Source: Casp-actino8 sp039800005 (GTDB lineage Bacteria; Actinomycetota; Acidimicrobiia; Acidimicrobiales; Ilumatobacteraceae). Taken from it: a DNA stretch of 64,000 nt. The position numbers were made by a program, and so were the translations under genes. Each line of letters opens with the position of its first letter. Position 1 is the first letter of the stretch. This document shows, one piece after another, positions 31,785 to 39,049 of the stretch. The notes beneath the pieces are model-generated. The model had not been told where the DNA came from and searched no databases. It worked only from the letters and a program-made list of their open reading frames with translations. The DNA is taken from assembly GCA_039800005.1 (NCBI GenBank), contig JBDLRN010000064.1, positions 1-64,000 of the forward strand, given 5' to 3'.

Positions 31785-32208
31785 TGACCAGTCCTTTCGG
31801 GGGACCCGATGGGGGCACGAACGACTGCACAGAATAGAGCCCCGGCGGTCCGGAACGGGAATTCCCGGACCGACGTCACGGTACCCCTGTCGGGTCGTCG
31901 CAGTGAGTGATCGAACACGAGTTCACAACCACCCCTGTCGAGCGGTCGAACCTGATAGACCACACCGTTGGAACCTCTCTCGGTCGGTACGTCGCCGGGT
32001 CGGTTCTCGCACCCTCCGCCCTCCCGGTGGCCCCGCCAAGGTCGCCGAACGTGACCGACGTCGTCGGTTCCGGTCGTGGCGAGTTGGGTGGTCGAGAACC
32101 CCTGCCGACTAAGGTCGCGAAAGTATCCACACGGTGGTGCATCGTCCTGTGCGACGGTTCGCCTTCGACAAACGACCAGTTCACGCGGCCCGACGGGGCA
32201 CAGAAGGG
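31785..32208. other. Divergent control region between cytochrome c and the b6f-like operon
   Basis: No gene is seen in these 424 bases. On the minus strand TATTCT (31837-31832) is a likely -10 for the cytochrome c gene. A perfect palindrome GGGAATTCCC (31857-31866), flanked by GGTCC and GGACC, lies about 20 bases upstream of it and may be an operator. On the plus strand TAAGGT (about 32106-32111) is a possible -10 for the rightward operon, implying a leader of roughly 90 bases. The middle part shows nothing distinctive. Confidence 0.5.
31857..31866. promoter_or_regulatory. Palindromic candidate operator
   Basis: GGGAATTCCC is a perfect 10-base palindrome, with outer GGTCC (31847-31851) and GGACC (31866-31871) words that also pair. 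It would overlap the -35 region of the leftward cytochrome c promoter. The regulator is unknown. Confidence 0.4.
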
Positions 32209-32697
32209 ATGACCGGCACGATGCTGGCGATCGACATTCTGAAATGGCCGGGGATGAATCAGGCTTTCCTCTTCACCTTTGCGCTCACGCTCGTGCTCAC
32301 CGGCCTCGTCTTCGTGTACGGCAAGCGCCGTCCGCTCGGCACCCCGGTCTCGTGGGGTGAGGCGATGATCGGCTCGGTCTACGCGTTCTTCGTGATGTTC
32401 CTGGCCTACGGCGTGGTGCCGCACCAGTGGCTGGTTCACGTCCAGAACGAACTCGGCTGGCAGTCCGACAAGATGCTCTACGGCCCTGGCGACATCTTCA
32501 AGTCACAGGCGAAGGGTGGAAGCTTTCCCTTCGACATCAACTACCTGCAGGTCGGCGACATCCTCGTGACCGGCATCTACGGACTCTTCCTCGGTCTGCA
32601 GATCTACATCTGGGTGTGGTGGCAGAAGCGGGGCAAGTCGGCCTCCACCGAACTCGAGAAGTCCACGTACGGCCGCCCGTTGGTGAAGAAGGTCTGA
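32209..32697 (+). CDS. Small membrane subunit at the head of the b6f-like operon
   Basis: 162 residues from the ATG at 32209 (GAAGGG upstream; an ATG at 32221 is possible). It has three hydrophobic helices (about 17-38, 48-68 and 112-132) and a C-terminus rich in charged residues (WWQKRGKSASTELEKSTYGRPLVKK). The helix ends contain W/H-rich segments (VVPHQWLVHVQNELGWQ). I do not recognise a family. It is one base upstream of the ferredoxin gene, so it probably anchors the ferredoxin or is an extra subunit of the cytochrome complex. Confidence 0.7.
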   Translation: MTGTMLAIDILKWPGMNQAFLFTFALTLVLTGLVFVYGKRRPLGTPVSWGEAMIGSVYAFFVMFLAYGVVPHQWLVHVQNELGWQSDKMLYGPGDIFKSQAKGGSFPFDINYLQVGDILVTGIYGLFLGLQIYIWVWWQKRGKSASTELEKSTYGRPLVKKV

Positions 32698-32698
32698 C

Positions 32699-33112
32699 AT
32701 GGCTCGCACCGACGCCAATCCGCCGATGATGCCGTACACCGACCAGTACCAACTGGTCGAGGTCGATGCCGATTACCTGACCAAGGCCGTCAAGCCCAAG
32801 CAGTTCATCCACATCGATCAGTCCGAATGCATCATGTGCGAGGGTTGCGTCGACATCTGCCCCTGGAAGTGCATCCACATGGTGCAGCCCGAGGCGATCG
32901 TCGAAGCCACCGGCACCGAGAGGCCGGGTCTCGACCCCAACGACAACGTGATCTTCATCATCGACGACGACGTGTGCACGCGTTGTGCACTGTGCGTCGA
33001 TCGCTGCCCCACTGGTGTGATCATCCTCGGCAAGGCCGGCGCGGCCCTCGCCACGGGTGACACCCACATGCGCACCAACAACCACGGTTACGCCTACGGA
33101 ATGCGTTTCTAG
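32699..33112 (+). CDS. Ferredoxin-like protein with two [4Fe-4S] clusters
   Basis: 137 residues. Cluster one: Cys44, Cys47, Cys50, Cys54 (CIMCEGCVDIC). Cluster two: Cys93, Cys96, Cys99, Cys103 (CTRCALCVDRC). They are separated by an insertion of about 40 residues. An extra Cys58 follows cluster one. There is no signal peptide, so it faces the cytoplasm. It is embedded between the small membrane subunit and cytochrome b6, where bc1 and b6f operons normally have no ferredoxin; it may feed electrons to the n-side of the complex or connect it to a cytosolic donor. Confidence 0.88.
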   Translation: MARTDANPPMMPYTDQYQLVEVDADYLTKAVKPKQFIHIDQSECIMCEGCVDICPWKCIHMVQPEAIVEATGTERPGLDPNDNVIFIIDDDVCTRCALCVDRCPTGVIILGKAGAALATGDTHMRTNNHGYAYGMRF

Positions 33113-33125
33113 GAGACGACGAACT

Positions 33126-33908
33126 ATGGCCAAGGTCATCGACAACCCCCGCCCCACCGCCAAGGAGCGTCTGAACAAGACGATCGAATCGGTTCAGGGC
33201 AGCCAAGCCTGGAACTCGATCTTCCGACCCGGATCGATCTTCCGCAAGGGCTACACCGACAGCCCACGTAATCGTTCGTACGTGGTGATGAACTCGGTGC
33301 TCTACCACTTGCACCCCGTGAAGGTGAAGCGTCACGCCGTCAAGGTGAGCTACACGCTCTGCCTCGGTGGACTCAGCTTCTTCCTCTTCATCCTGCTCAC
33401 CGTCACCGGCATCTTCTTGATGTTCTTCTACCGCCCCGAAGCCACGGCGGCCTGGAACGACATCAAGAGTCTGCAGACGTCGGTGGCTTTCGGATTGCTG
33501 GTGCGCAACATGCATCGCTGGGGAGCCCACCTGATGGTGCTCTCGGTGTTCTTGCACATGGCGCGCGTCTTCTACCACGGTGCGTACAAGCCGCCGCGAG
33601 AGTTCAACTGGGTGATCGGCGTCGTGCTGCTCACTCTCACGTTGTTGCTGTCGTTCACCGGCTATCTGCTGCCGTGGGACCAGTTGGCCATGTGGGCCGT
33701 CGCCGTGGGTACCAACATGATGGGGTACACACCGGTGTTCGGTTCGCAAGTTCGTTTCGTGCTGCTCGGCGGTGTCGAGATCGGCTCCGAAACTCTGTTG
33801 CGTTGGTACGTGTTGCATGTGCTGATGCTTCCCTTCGTGATCGTCATCTTCATGGCGATCCACTTCTGGCGAGTTCGTAAGGACGGAGGCATCTCGGGTC
33901 CGCTGTGA
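33126..33908 (+). CDS. Cytochrome b6-type subunit (N-terminal half of split cytochrome b)
   Basis: 260 residues from the ATG at 33126 (AGGAGA upstream), four transmembrane helices. Heme ligands His130/His144 (14 apart) and His231/His246 (15 apart) show the b6-type spacing. Cys79 in TLCLGGLSFF is 51 residues before the first ligand, matching plastid b6 Cys35-His86, the residue that covalently holds heme c_n. The end VRKDGGISGPL is also b6-like. The Q-cycle PEWY-type part must lie in subunit IV, the next gene. It would oxidise menaquinol. Confidence 0.93.
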   Translation: MAKVIDNPRPTAKERLNKTIESVQGSQAWNSIFRPGSIFRKGYTDSPRNRSYVVMNSVLYHLHPVKVKRHAVKVSYTLCLGGLSFFLFILLTVTGIFLMFFYRPEATAAWNDIKSLQTSVAFGLLVRNMHRWGAHLMVLSVFLHMARVFYHGAYKPPREFNWVIGVVLLTLTLLLSFTGYLLPWDQLAMWAVAVGTNMMGYTPVFGSQVRFVLLGGVEIGSETLLRWYVLHVLMLPFVIVIFMAIHFWRVRKDGGISGPL

Positions 33909-33939
33909 TCCGAGAGCCGAAAGGACGCACGAGAGAACC

Positions 33940-34698
33940 ATGACCGAGATCCCCGAACACCTGCTGAAGCGAGCCCAGGCGGCTCGCGAGAAGGCGGCAT
34001 CCGAGCAAGGAGATGCGGCGAGCGGCTCCGGCGACGCGCCGGCTTCCGATCCGCGCATCCCCGCGCATTTGCTCGAGCGCAGTCGCGCCGCCAAGGCCAA
34101 GACCGAGGGCGACGGCGGTGCCGTGGCCGTCGCCGAGAAGGTCGCCGCCCTCGTGACTGCTGCGCCGTCTGCCGGCGGCGTGCCCGTGGGCGCCGGACCC
34201 GGCGGCCACACGCAGCGTCTGCTCACCGTCGTGAAGTCGGGTTCGATCCAGGACGTGAAGGCCACGCCGGTCGACAAGGTGCACACCTGGCCGCATCTGC
34301 TCGCCGTCGAATTCGTGGCGGCGTTGGCCTGTACGGCGTTCCTGTTCTTCTTCTCGATCTTCGTGAACGCACCTCTGCTCCAGTTGGCCAACCCCAACCA
34401 GACGCCCAACCCGTCGAAGGCCCCGTGGTACTTCCTCGGTCTGCAGGAATTGCTCACCATGTTCCATCCGATGGTGGCCGGTGTGACCATTCCGGGTATC
34501 GCTCTCTTCGCCTTGATCCTGGCGCCGTACATCGACAAGAACCCGTCCAACAAGCCGGAGGACCGCAAGTTCGCCACGTCATTGATGACGGTCCACCTCA
34601 TGTTCTGGGCGGTGCTGGTGATGATCGGTTCCTTCTTCCGGGGCCCCGGATTCAACTTCGTGTTCCCCTGGCGCGACGGCCTCTTCTTCGAGTTGTGA
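33940..34698 (+). CDS. Cytochrome b subunit IV-like protein with a cytosolic extension
   Basis: 252 residues. The N-terminal extension of about 100 residues is hydrophilic and Ala/Gly-rich; it begins MTEIPEHLLKRAQAAR and repeats the motif internally as IPAHLLERSRAAK. The membrane part has about three helices. NPSKAPWYFLGLQELL contains the PxWYF version of the quinol-site PEWY motif, with Ala in place of Glu at the position before Pro-Trp. The leader is shared with the divergent cytochrome c gene, down to the nucleotide level. It pairs with the b6-type subunit to make a full cytochrome b. Confidence 0.9.
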   Translation: MTEIPEHLLKRAQAAREKAASEQGDAASGSGDAPASDPRIPAHLLERSRAAKAKTEGDGGAVAVAEKVAALVTAAPSAGGVPVGAGPGGHTQRLLTVVKSGSIQDVKATPVDKVHTWPHLLAVEFVAALACTAFLFFFSIFVNAPLLQLANPNQTPNPSKAPWYFLGLQELLTMFHPMVAGVTIPGIALFALILAPYIDKNPSNKPEDRKFATSLMTVHLMFWAVLVMIGSFFRGPGFNFVFPWRDGLFFEL

Positions 34699-34708
34699 GG
34701 TAGATCCC

Positions 34709-35572
34709 ATGAGCTCAGCAGCAACCATCGCCATCGTCATCGTCGCCATCGTCGTGTTGGCCGGCGTCGTGTTCGTCACGACCGCTCGTCGTTCCGACGT
34801 GCGCGGTGCCGGGGCTCTGTCACGAGAAACCGTGAAGCGCGACAAGGCCGCCTACCGCTCCGAAGACAAGGTGTCGGTCGCGTCCGGTGCCTCGTTCGAA
34901 TCGGCCGAAGTGGCCACTCGCTCGCAGGCGCTCGAAAAGGCCCCCGAGGTCGCTCCGGTCGCCTGGGTCGCTCCCGACGAGGAAGCGGTCGGCGTCTCGC
35001 GTCGTCAATTCTTCAACCGCGCTGCGGTCACCATGATGAGCGCCAGTATCGGTGCTTTCGGAGTGGCGGTCGTGGCGTTCCTCTGGCCGCGTGCCGGCGG
35101 AGGTTTCGGTTCCAAGGTGAACGTCGGTCGTCTCGACGACCTGCTCGTGCAGATCCGCAACGAAAAGGGCTTCGTCTACAAGCCCGAAGCCCGCACCTGG
35201 CTCACCGCCTATCCGGCCGGTGCACTTCCCAAGGCTCGGGCGGCCTACGCCGCTCAGCCGTCGGTGCTCGCCGGAATGGAAGCGGGCATCTCGGCGCTGT
35301 ACCAGAAGTGCCCGCACCTCGGATGCCGTGTGCCCGAGTGCAAGAGCTCGCAGTGGTTCGAATGCCCGTGTCACGGTTCGCAGTACGACCGTTCGGGTGA
35401 GAAGAAGGCCGGTCCGGCCCCGCGCGGTATGGATCGTTTCGGCGTGTCGATCAGCAACGGAAACGTCATCGTCGACACCGGCACGGTGTTCAACGGCGCT
35501 CCGATCGGTACCAACACGACCGGTCAGGAAGCGGAAGGTCCGCACTGCATCACCGGCGGAGGAGGCCACTGA
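34709..35572 (+). CDS. Rieske [2Fe-2S] protein
   Basis: 287 residues. An N-terminal helix (about 5-25) is followed by a polar region, then a twin-arginine-like SRRQFFNRAAV (97-107) with a second helix (about 108-127). The Rieske domain has Cys201/His203/Cys206 in CPHLGC and Cys219/Cys221/His222 in CPCHGSQY, the cluster ligands plus disulfide pair. Cys211 is extra. It would carry electrons from quinol at the p-side to the cytochromes c. It lies ten bases after subunit IV and two bases before the cytochrome c gene. Confidence 0.93.
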   Translation: MSSAATIAIVIVAIVVLAGVVFVTTARRSDVRGAGALSRETVKRDKAAYRSEDKVSVASGASFESAEVATRSQALEKAPEVAPVAWVAPDEEAVGVSRRQFFNRAAVTMMSASIGAFGVAVVAFLWPRAGGGFGSKVNVGRLDDLLVQIRNEKGFVYKPEARTWLTAYPAGALPKARAAYAAQPSVLAGMEAGISALYQKCPHLGCRVPECKSSQWFECPCHGSQYDRSGEKKAGPAPRGMDRFGVSISNGNVIVDTGTVFNGAPIGTNTTGQEAEGPHCITGGGGH

Positions 35573-35574
35573 TC

Positions 35575-36639
35575 ATGTTCGCCCTCGCCACGACCACCAT
35601 CGCGATCCTCATCGCCGTCACGGTCACTCTCGCCTGGGGCGTCTACGCCTTTTTCAACTGGGCGTCGGGTCGGGCCGAGATCGGTTCCGAGATCGAGCTG
35701 GCCGCCAACCGCAAGCCGTATTACGACGACGAAGTCCTCGAAGGCAAGCGCCTCGAGCGTGTGCAGTTCCTCGGTGTCTTGTTGCTCGCCACCATCACCA
35801 TCGGTCTGCCGGTGTATTGGCTCTACGAGCCGGAGCGTCAGGCCAACGCGACCGAAGGGTTCGAGAATCGATTCGCCAGTTGGGGATCGCAGTTGTTCGA
35901 CGTGACGGCCAACGGTGGCTTCAACTGCGCCGGTTGCCACGGTGGCATGAACGCCACGGGTGGTGCGGCCGAGTACACCGTGACCGACTCCAAGACCGGC
36001 CAGGTCAAGGCGGTGTCCTGGAAGGCACCGGCGCTCAACACCGTGTTCTACCGCTTCAGTGAAGACGAGGTGCGATTCATTCTCGAGTACGGCCGCCCGT
36101 TCTCGCCCATGTCTCCTTGGGGTGTTCGTGGCGGTGGCCCGATGAACGATCAGCAGATCAACAACTTGATCTACTACTTGAAGAGCATTCAGGTGCCGCG
36201 TGAGAACTGCATCGTGGCCGATGCCGATCCGCTCAATTGTGACGGCGGACATCTGCCCGCTTCCGTGCAGGACGACATTCAGGCCGCCGCCGAGCGATCA
36301 GTGGACGACGGCACCTACAGCAGCATCGGTGAAGCACTGTTCAATCTCGAGCTCGGTTCCGGCGCGTACAGTTGCGCGCGGTGTCACACGCCGGGTTGGA
36401 GCTGGGGCGAACCTGGCGAAACAGGAGCCGGCGCCTTTGGTTGGAACCTCACTGGTGGAGCGACCAACTCGCACTTCGCCACCGAGCAGGAGATGATCGA
36501 CTTCATCAAGGCCGGTTCGGTGTACGGCGCCAAGTACGGTGTCCAGGGCCAGGGCAGCGGCCGCATGCCGGGATTCGGCAGCACCCTCACCGATGACCAG
36601 ATCCGCGAGATCGTGAACTACGTACGGAGCGAGCTGTGA
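35575..36639 (+). CDS. Membrane-bound diheme cytochrome c
   Basis: 354 residues with two N-terminal transmembrane helices (about 7-28 and 65-83), then two cytochrome c domains. Heme sites are CAGCH (Cys118, Cys121, His122) and CARCH (Cys267, Cys270, His271). Candidate axial Met residues are in FSPMSPWG and GRMPGFGS. The order after Rieske suggests it is the p-side electron acceptor of the complex, replacing cytochrome c1 or f. The next gene starts with GTG overlapping its stop by four bases. Confidence 0.9.
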   Translation: MFALATTTIAILIAVTVTLAWGVYAFFNWASGRAEIGSEIELAANRKPYYDDEVLEGKRLERVQFLGVLLLATITIGLPVYWLYEPERQANATEGFENRFASWGSQLFDVTANGGFNCAGCHGGMNATGGAAEYTVTDSKTGQVKAVSWKAPALNTVFYRFSEDEVRFILEYGRPFSPMSPWGVRGGGPMNDQQINNLIYYLKSIQVPRENCIVADADPLNCDGGHLPASVQDDIQAAAERSVDDGTYSSIGEALFNLELGSGAYSCARCHTPGWSWGEPGETGAGAFGWNLTGGATNSHFATEQEMIDFIKAGSVYGAKYGVQGQGSGRMPGFGSTLTDDQIREIVNYVRSEL

Positions 36640-37457
36640 GTGCGATCTTGAGCATCGGCTGGGAGCCCGAAATTCGTGGCCTTCTCACCGTCATCATCGG
36701 TGCGGTGGCTTTGGGGGGCAGCGTCTATCTGCTTCTCGCCACCAACATGGGAATTCGGCTCGGTTTCCTCGTCGCCTTCGCCGGGCTGTTCGGCTGGATG
36801 GCGACCATGGGCGCGATCTGGTGGGCATACGGCATCGGTCTCACCGGCCGTATGCCGACGTGGGAGCCGGCCCAGCCCTTCACCATCGTGCGTGAGGGAC
36901 CGCGACTGCTCGACGCGGAGGTTCTCGACACGCCCGTGATCGTGGACGGTGGTGAGTCGTACACCGAAATCGCTTCGGCGACCGAGGAGGCGCTCGTCAC
37001 CGACGGCTGGACCAAGTTGCCCGACGACGATCAGGGCCGAGGGCAGGCGGTGGCCGCCGCCGACGAGATCATCCAGGTCGAGGCCGAATTGTTCGCAGCC
37101 GGGGAATATCAGGCCGTGGCGGTGTACACCCGTGGCGGAGAGCGTTGGCCCAAGATCGGCGACAACATCGACTTCCTCGCTTTCTTCCACGACCCGCATT
37201 ACGCCGTCGTCGAGATCGCCCCGGTCGTCCCTCAGCGCGTCGAGCCTGGTCGCGCTCCGGCCCGTCCGGTGATCGACGAGGCACAGCCTCATCAGTACGT
37301 GGTGATGCTCCGCGATCTCGGCACCAAGCGTCAGCCGGCTGCGTTCATCACCATCGGTTCGACGATCATCTTCCTGGTGAGCTGCTGGGTGCTCCACCGC
37401 CGAGATCGGGTGTTGGCCCGCCACCTCTCGGGTGCTGTCGTCCCGGCCCGGAGCTGA
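36636..37457 (+). CDS. Membrane protein linking the cytochrome and nuo genes
   Basis: 273 residues: two helices near the N-terminus (about 14-33 and 40-62), a soluble domain of about 180 residues containing an acidic stretch, and a C-terminal helix (about 235-255). I see no cofactor motif and do not recognise the family. It overlaps the diheme cytochrome gene and ends three bases before nuoA, so it belongs to the respiratory operon and is probably an accessory or assembly subunit. Confidence 0.7.
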   Translation: MSAILSIGWEPEIRGLLTVIIGAVALGGSVYLLLATNMGIRLGFLVAFAGLFGWMATMGAIWWAYGIGLTGRMPTWEPAQPFTIVREGPRLLDAEVLDTPVIVDGGESYTEIASATEEALVTDGWTKLPDDDQGRGQAVAAADEIIQVEAELFAAGEYQAVAVYTRGGERWPKIGDNIDFLAFFHDPHYAVVEIAPVVPQRVEPGRAPARPVIDEAQPHQYVVMLRDLGTKRQPAAFITIGSTIIFLVSCWVLHRRDRVLARHLSGAVVPARS

Positions 37458-37460
37458 GCC

Positions 37461-37925
37461 ATGGGACAGTACCTTCCGGTCATCGCGCTCATGATCCTGG
37501 GGGTTCTGTTCGGCGTACTCAGTTTCGTGGCGTCGCGATTGCTCGCGCCTCGTCGCCCGTCGGTGGCCAAGGAAGCTCCCTACGAGTGTGGCATCGTGCC
37601 GAGCCGAGAGAACCCGGAACGTTTCCCGGTGAGCTTCTACATAGTGGCGATGTTGTTCATCATGTTCGACATCGAGATCGTGTTCATCTATCCCTACGCC
37701 GTGAGCCGTGGTGAACTCGGAGCCTTCGCCTTCTGGGAGATGGTCGCCTTCAGCGCAGTCTTCTTCGCCGCTTTCGTGTACGTGATCGCCCGCGGTGCGC
37801 TCGATTGGGGTCCGGTGGCCAAGGCGCGCCGCCTGGTGGACGGTGTGACGTCCGAACGGACGTCCACTTCGACGATTCGTCGCGTCGGTCTGGAAGGACG
37901 CGTCGACGCCGACCAGGCGGCCTGA
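37461..37925 (+). CDS. nuoA: NADH-quinone oxidoreductase subunit A
   Basis: 154 residues with three helices. The subunit A signature is present in YECGIVPSRENPERFPVSFYIVAMLFIMFDIEIVFIYP, including the quinone-site loop. The C-terminal tail is about 30 residues longer than in nuoA2. It is the first gene of the complete nuo set, three bases after the linking membrane-protein gene, with no promoter space. Confidence 0.93.
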   Translation: MGQYLPVIALMILGVLFGVLSFVASRLLAPRRPSVAKEAPYECGIVPSRENPERFPVSFYIVAMLFIMFDIEIVFIYPYAVSRGELGAFAFWEMVAFSAVFFAAFVYVIARGALDWGPVAKARRLVDGVTSERTSTSTIRRVGLEGRVDADQAA

Positions 37926-37940
37926 CGGCGGAGGTTTGAC

Positions 37941-38540
37941 ATGAGTCTTGTTCGCAACGTCCTCGACGACGGTCTCGGTGGGATCCAGCACAACTTCCTC
38001 ACCGGCAAGATCGAGGACCTCGTCAAGTGGTCGCGCAGTCGCTCGAGTTGGGGTGCGACCTTCGGTCTGGCCTGCTGTGCCATCGAGATGATGGGCACCG
38101 GTGGCGCGCACTACGACATCGCGCGTTTCGGAATGGAAGTGTTCCGCGCCTCTCCGCGTCAGGCCGACATTCTCATCGTCGCCGGCCGCGTGAGTCAGAA
38201 GATGGCGCCCGTTCTTCGCCAGGTGTACGACCAGATGATGGAACCGAAGTGGGTCATCTCGATGGGCGTGTGCGCATCGAGCGGCGGCATGTTCAACAAC
38301 TACGCCATCGTGCAGGGCGTCGACCAGGTCGTGCCGGTCGACGTGTACGCCCCTGGATGCCCCCCGACTCCCGAGACCCTCATCCACGCCATCGAGACCC
38401 TTCATCAGAAGATCGAGGACGGCGAGATCATGCGTCGTCGTCGTGAGACGGGTGCGGGTGCCGAGATCCACATCACCGAGATCGCGCCCGAGCAGGTGCC
38501 GGTGTCGCTCGGTTCGTCGTTGCGGAGCGTGACGGCATGA
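37941..38540 (+). CDS. nuoB: NADH-quinone oxidoreductase subunit B
   Basis: 199 residues. The N2 cluster ligands are visible in GLACCAIEMM, SMGVCASSGGMF and YAPGCPPTPE. The peripheral-arm subunit couples cluster N2 to quinone. The last four bases overlap nuoC (ATGA). Confidence 0.95.
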   Translation: MSLVRNVLDDGLGGIQHNFLTGKIEDLVKWSRSRSSWGATFGLACCAIEMMGTGGAHYDIARFGMEVFRASPRQADILIVAGRVSQKMAPVLRQVYDQMMEPKWVISMGVCASSGGMFNNYAIVQGVDQVVPVDVYAPGCPPTPETLIHAIETLHQKIEDGEIMRRRRETGAGAEIHITEIAPEQVPVSLGSSLRSVTA

Positions 38541-39049
38541 GCGACACTCCGGCCTCAGCCGCCGACGACGAGTCATTGCCCGAATCTCTTCACGGTTGCC
38601 CAGTCACGTATTCACGTGACCAGAAGGTCGTTCATCCGTCGCGTGATCAGTACGTCGTGCTGCTGAAGAAGTTGATCGACGAAGGTTTCACCATGTGCGC
38701 CGATCTCACGGCGGCCGACTACCTCACGCATCCCGGGCGCGCTCTCCCGGCCGGTGTGAACGCCGAGCGGTTCGAGGTCGTGCTCAATCTGTTGTCGATC
38801 ACCAAGCGTGAGCGACTGCGTGTTCGCGTGCAGGTACCCGAGTCCGATCCCACCATCGCATCGTGCTTCGACTTGTGGCCGGGCACCGAGGCCATGGAGC
38901 GCGAAGTGTTCGACATGTTCGGTGTGCGTTTCGACGGCCACCCCGATCTCACCCGCATCCTCATGCCCGAGGACTGGGAGGGGCACCCCTTGCGCAAGGA
39001 CTACGCCATCGGCCGGATCCCGGTCCAGTTCAAGGGAGCCCACTCGTGA
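38537..39049 (+). CDS. nuoC: NADH-quinone oxidoreductase subunit C
   Basis: 170 residues. The family end-motif is ERFEVVLNLLSITKRERLRV...EREVFDMFGVRFDGHPDLTRILMPEDWEGHPLRKDY. It is a separate gene, not fused to nuoD as in E. coli. Start and stop overlap neighbours by four bases on each side. Confidence 0.95.
   Translation: MSDTPASAADDESLPESLHGCPVTYSRDQKVVHPSRDQYVVLLKKLIDEGFTMCADLTAADYLTHPGRALPAGVNAERFEVVLNLLSITKRERLRVRVQVPESDPTIASCFDLWPGTEAMEREVFDMFGVRFDGHPDLTRILMPEDWEGHPLRKDYAIGRIPVQFKGAHS

Noticed and set aside
36618..38576. Minus-strand frame of 652 codons opposite the linking membrane protein, nuoA and nuoB
   Set aside because: Shadow of conserved genes; composition is dominated by His, Asp, Glu and Arg without motif.
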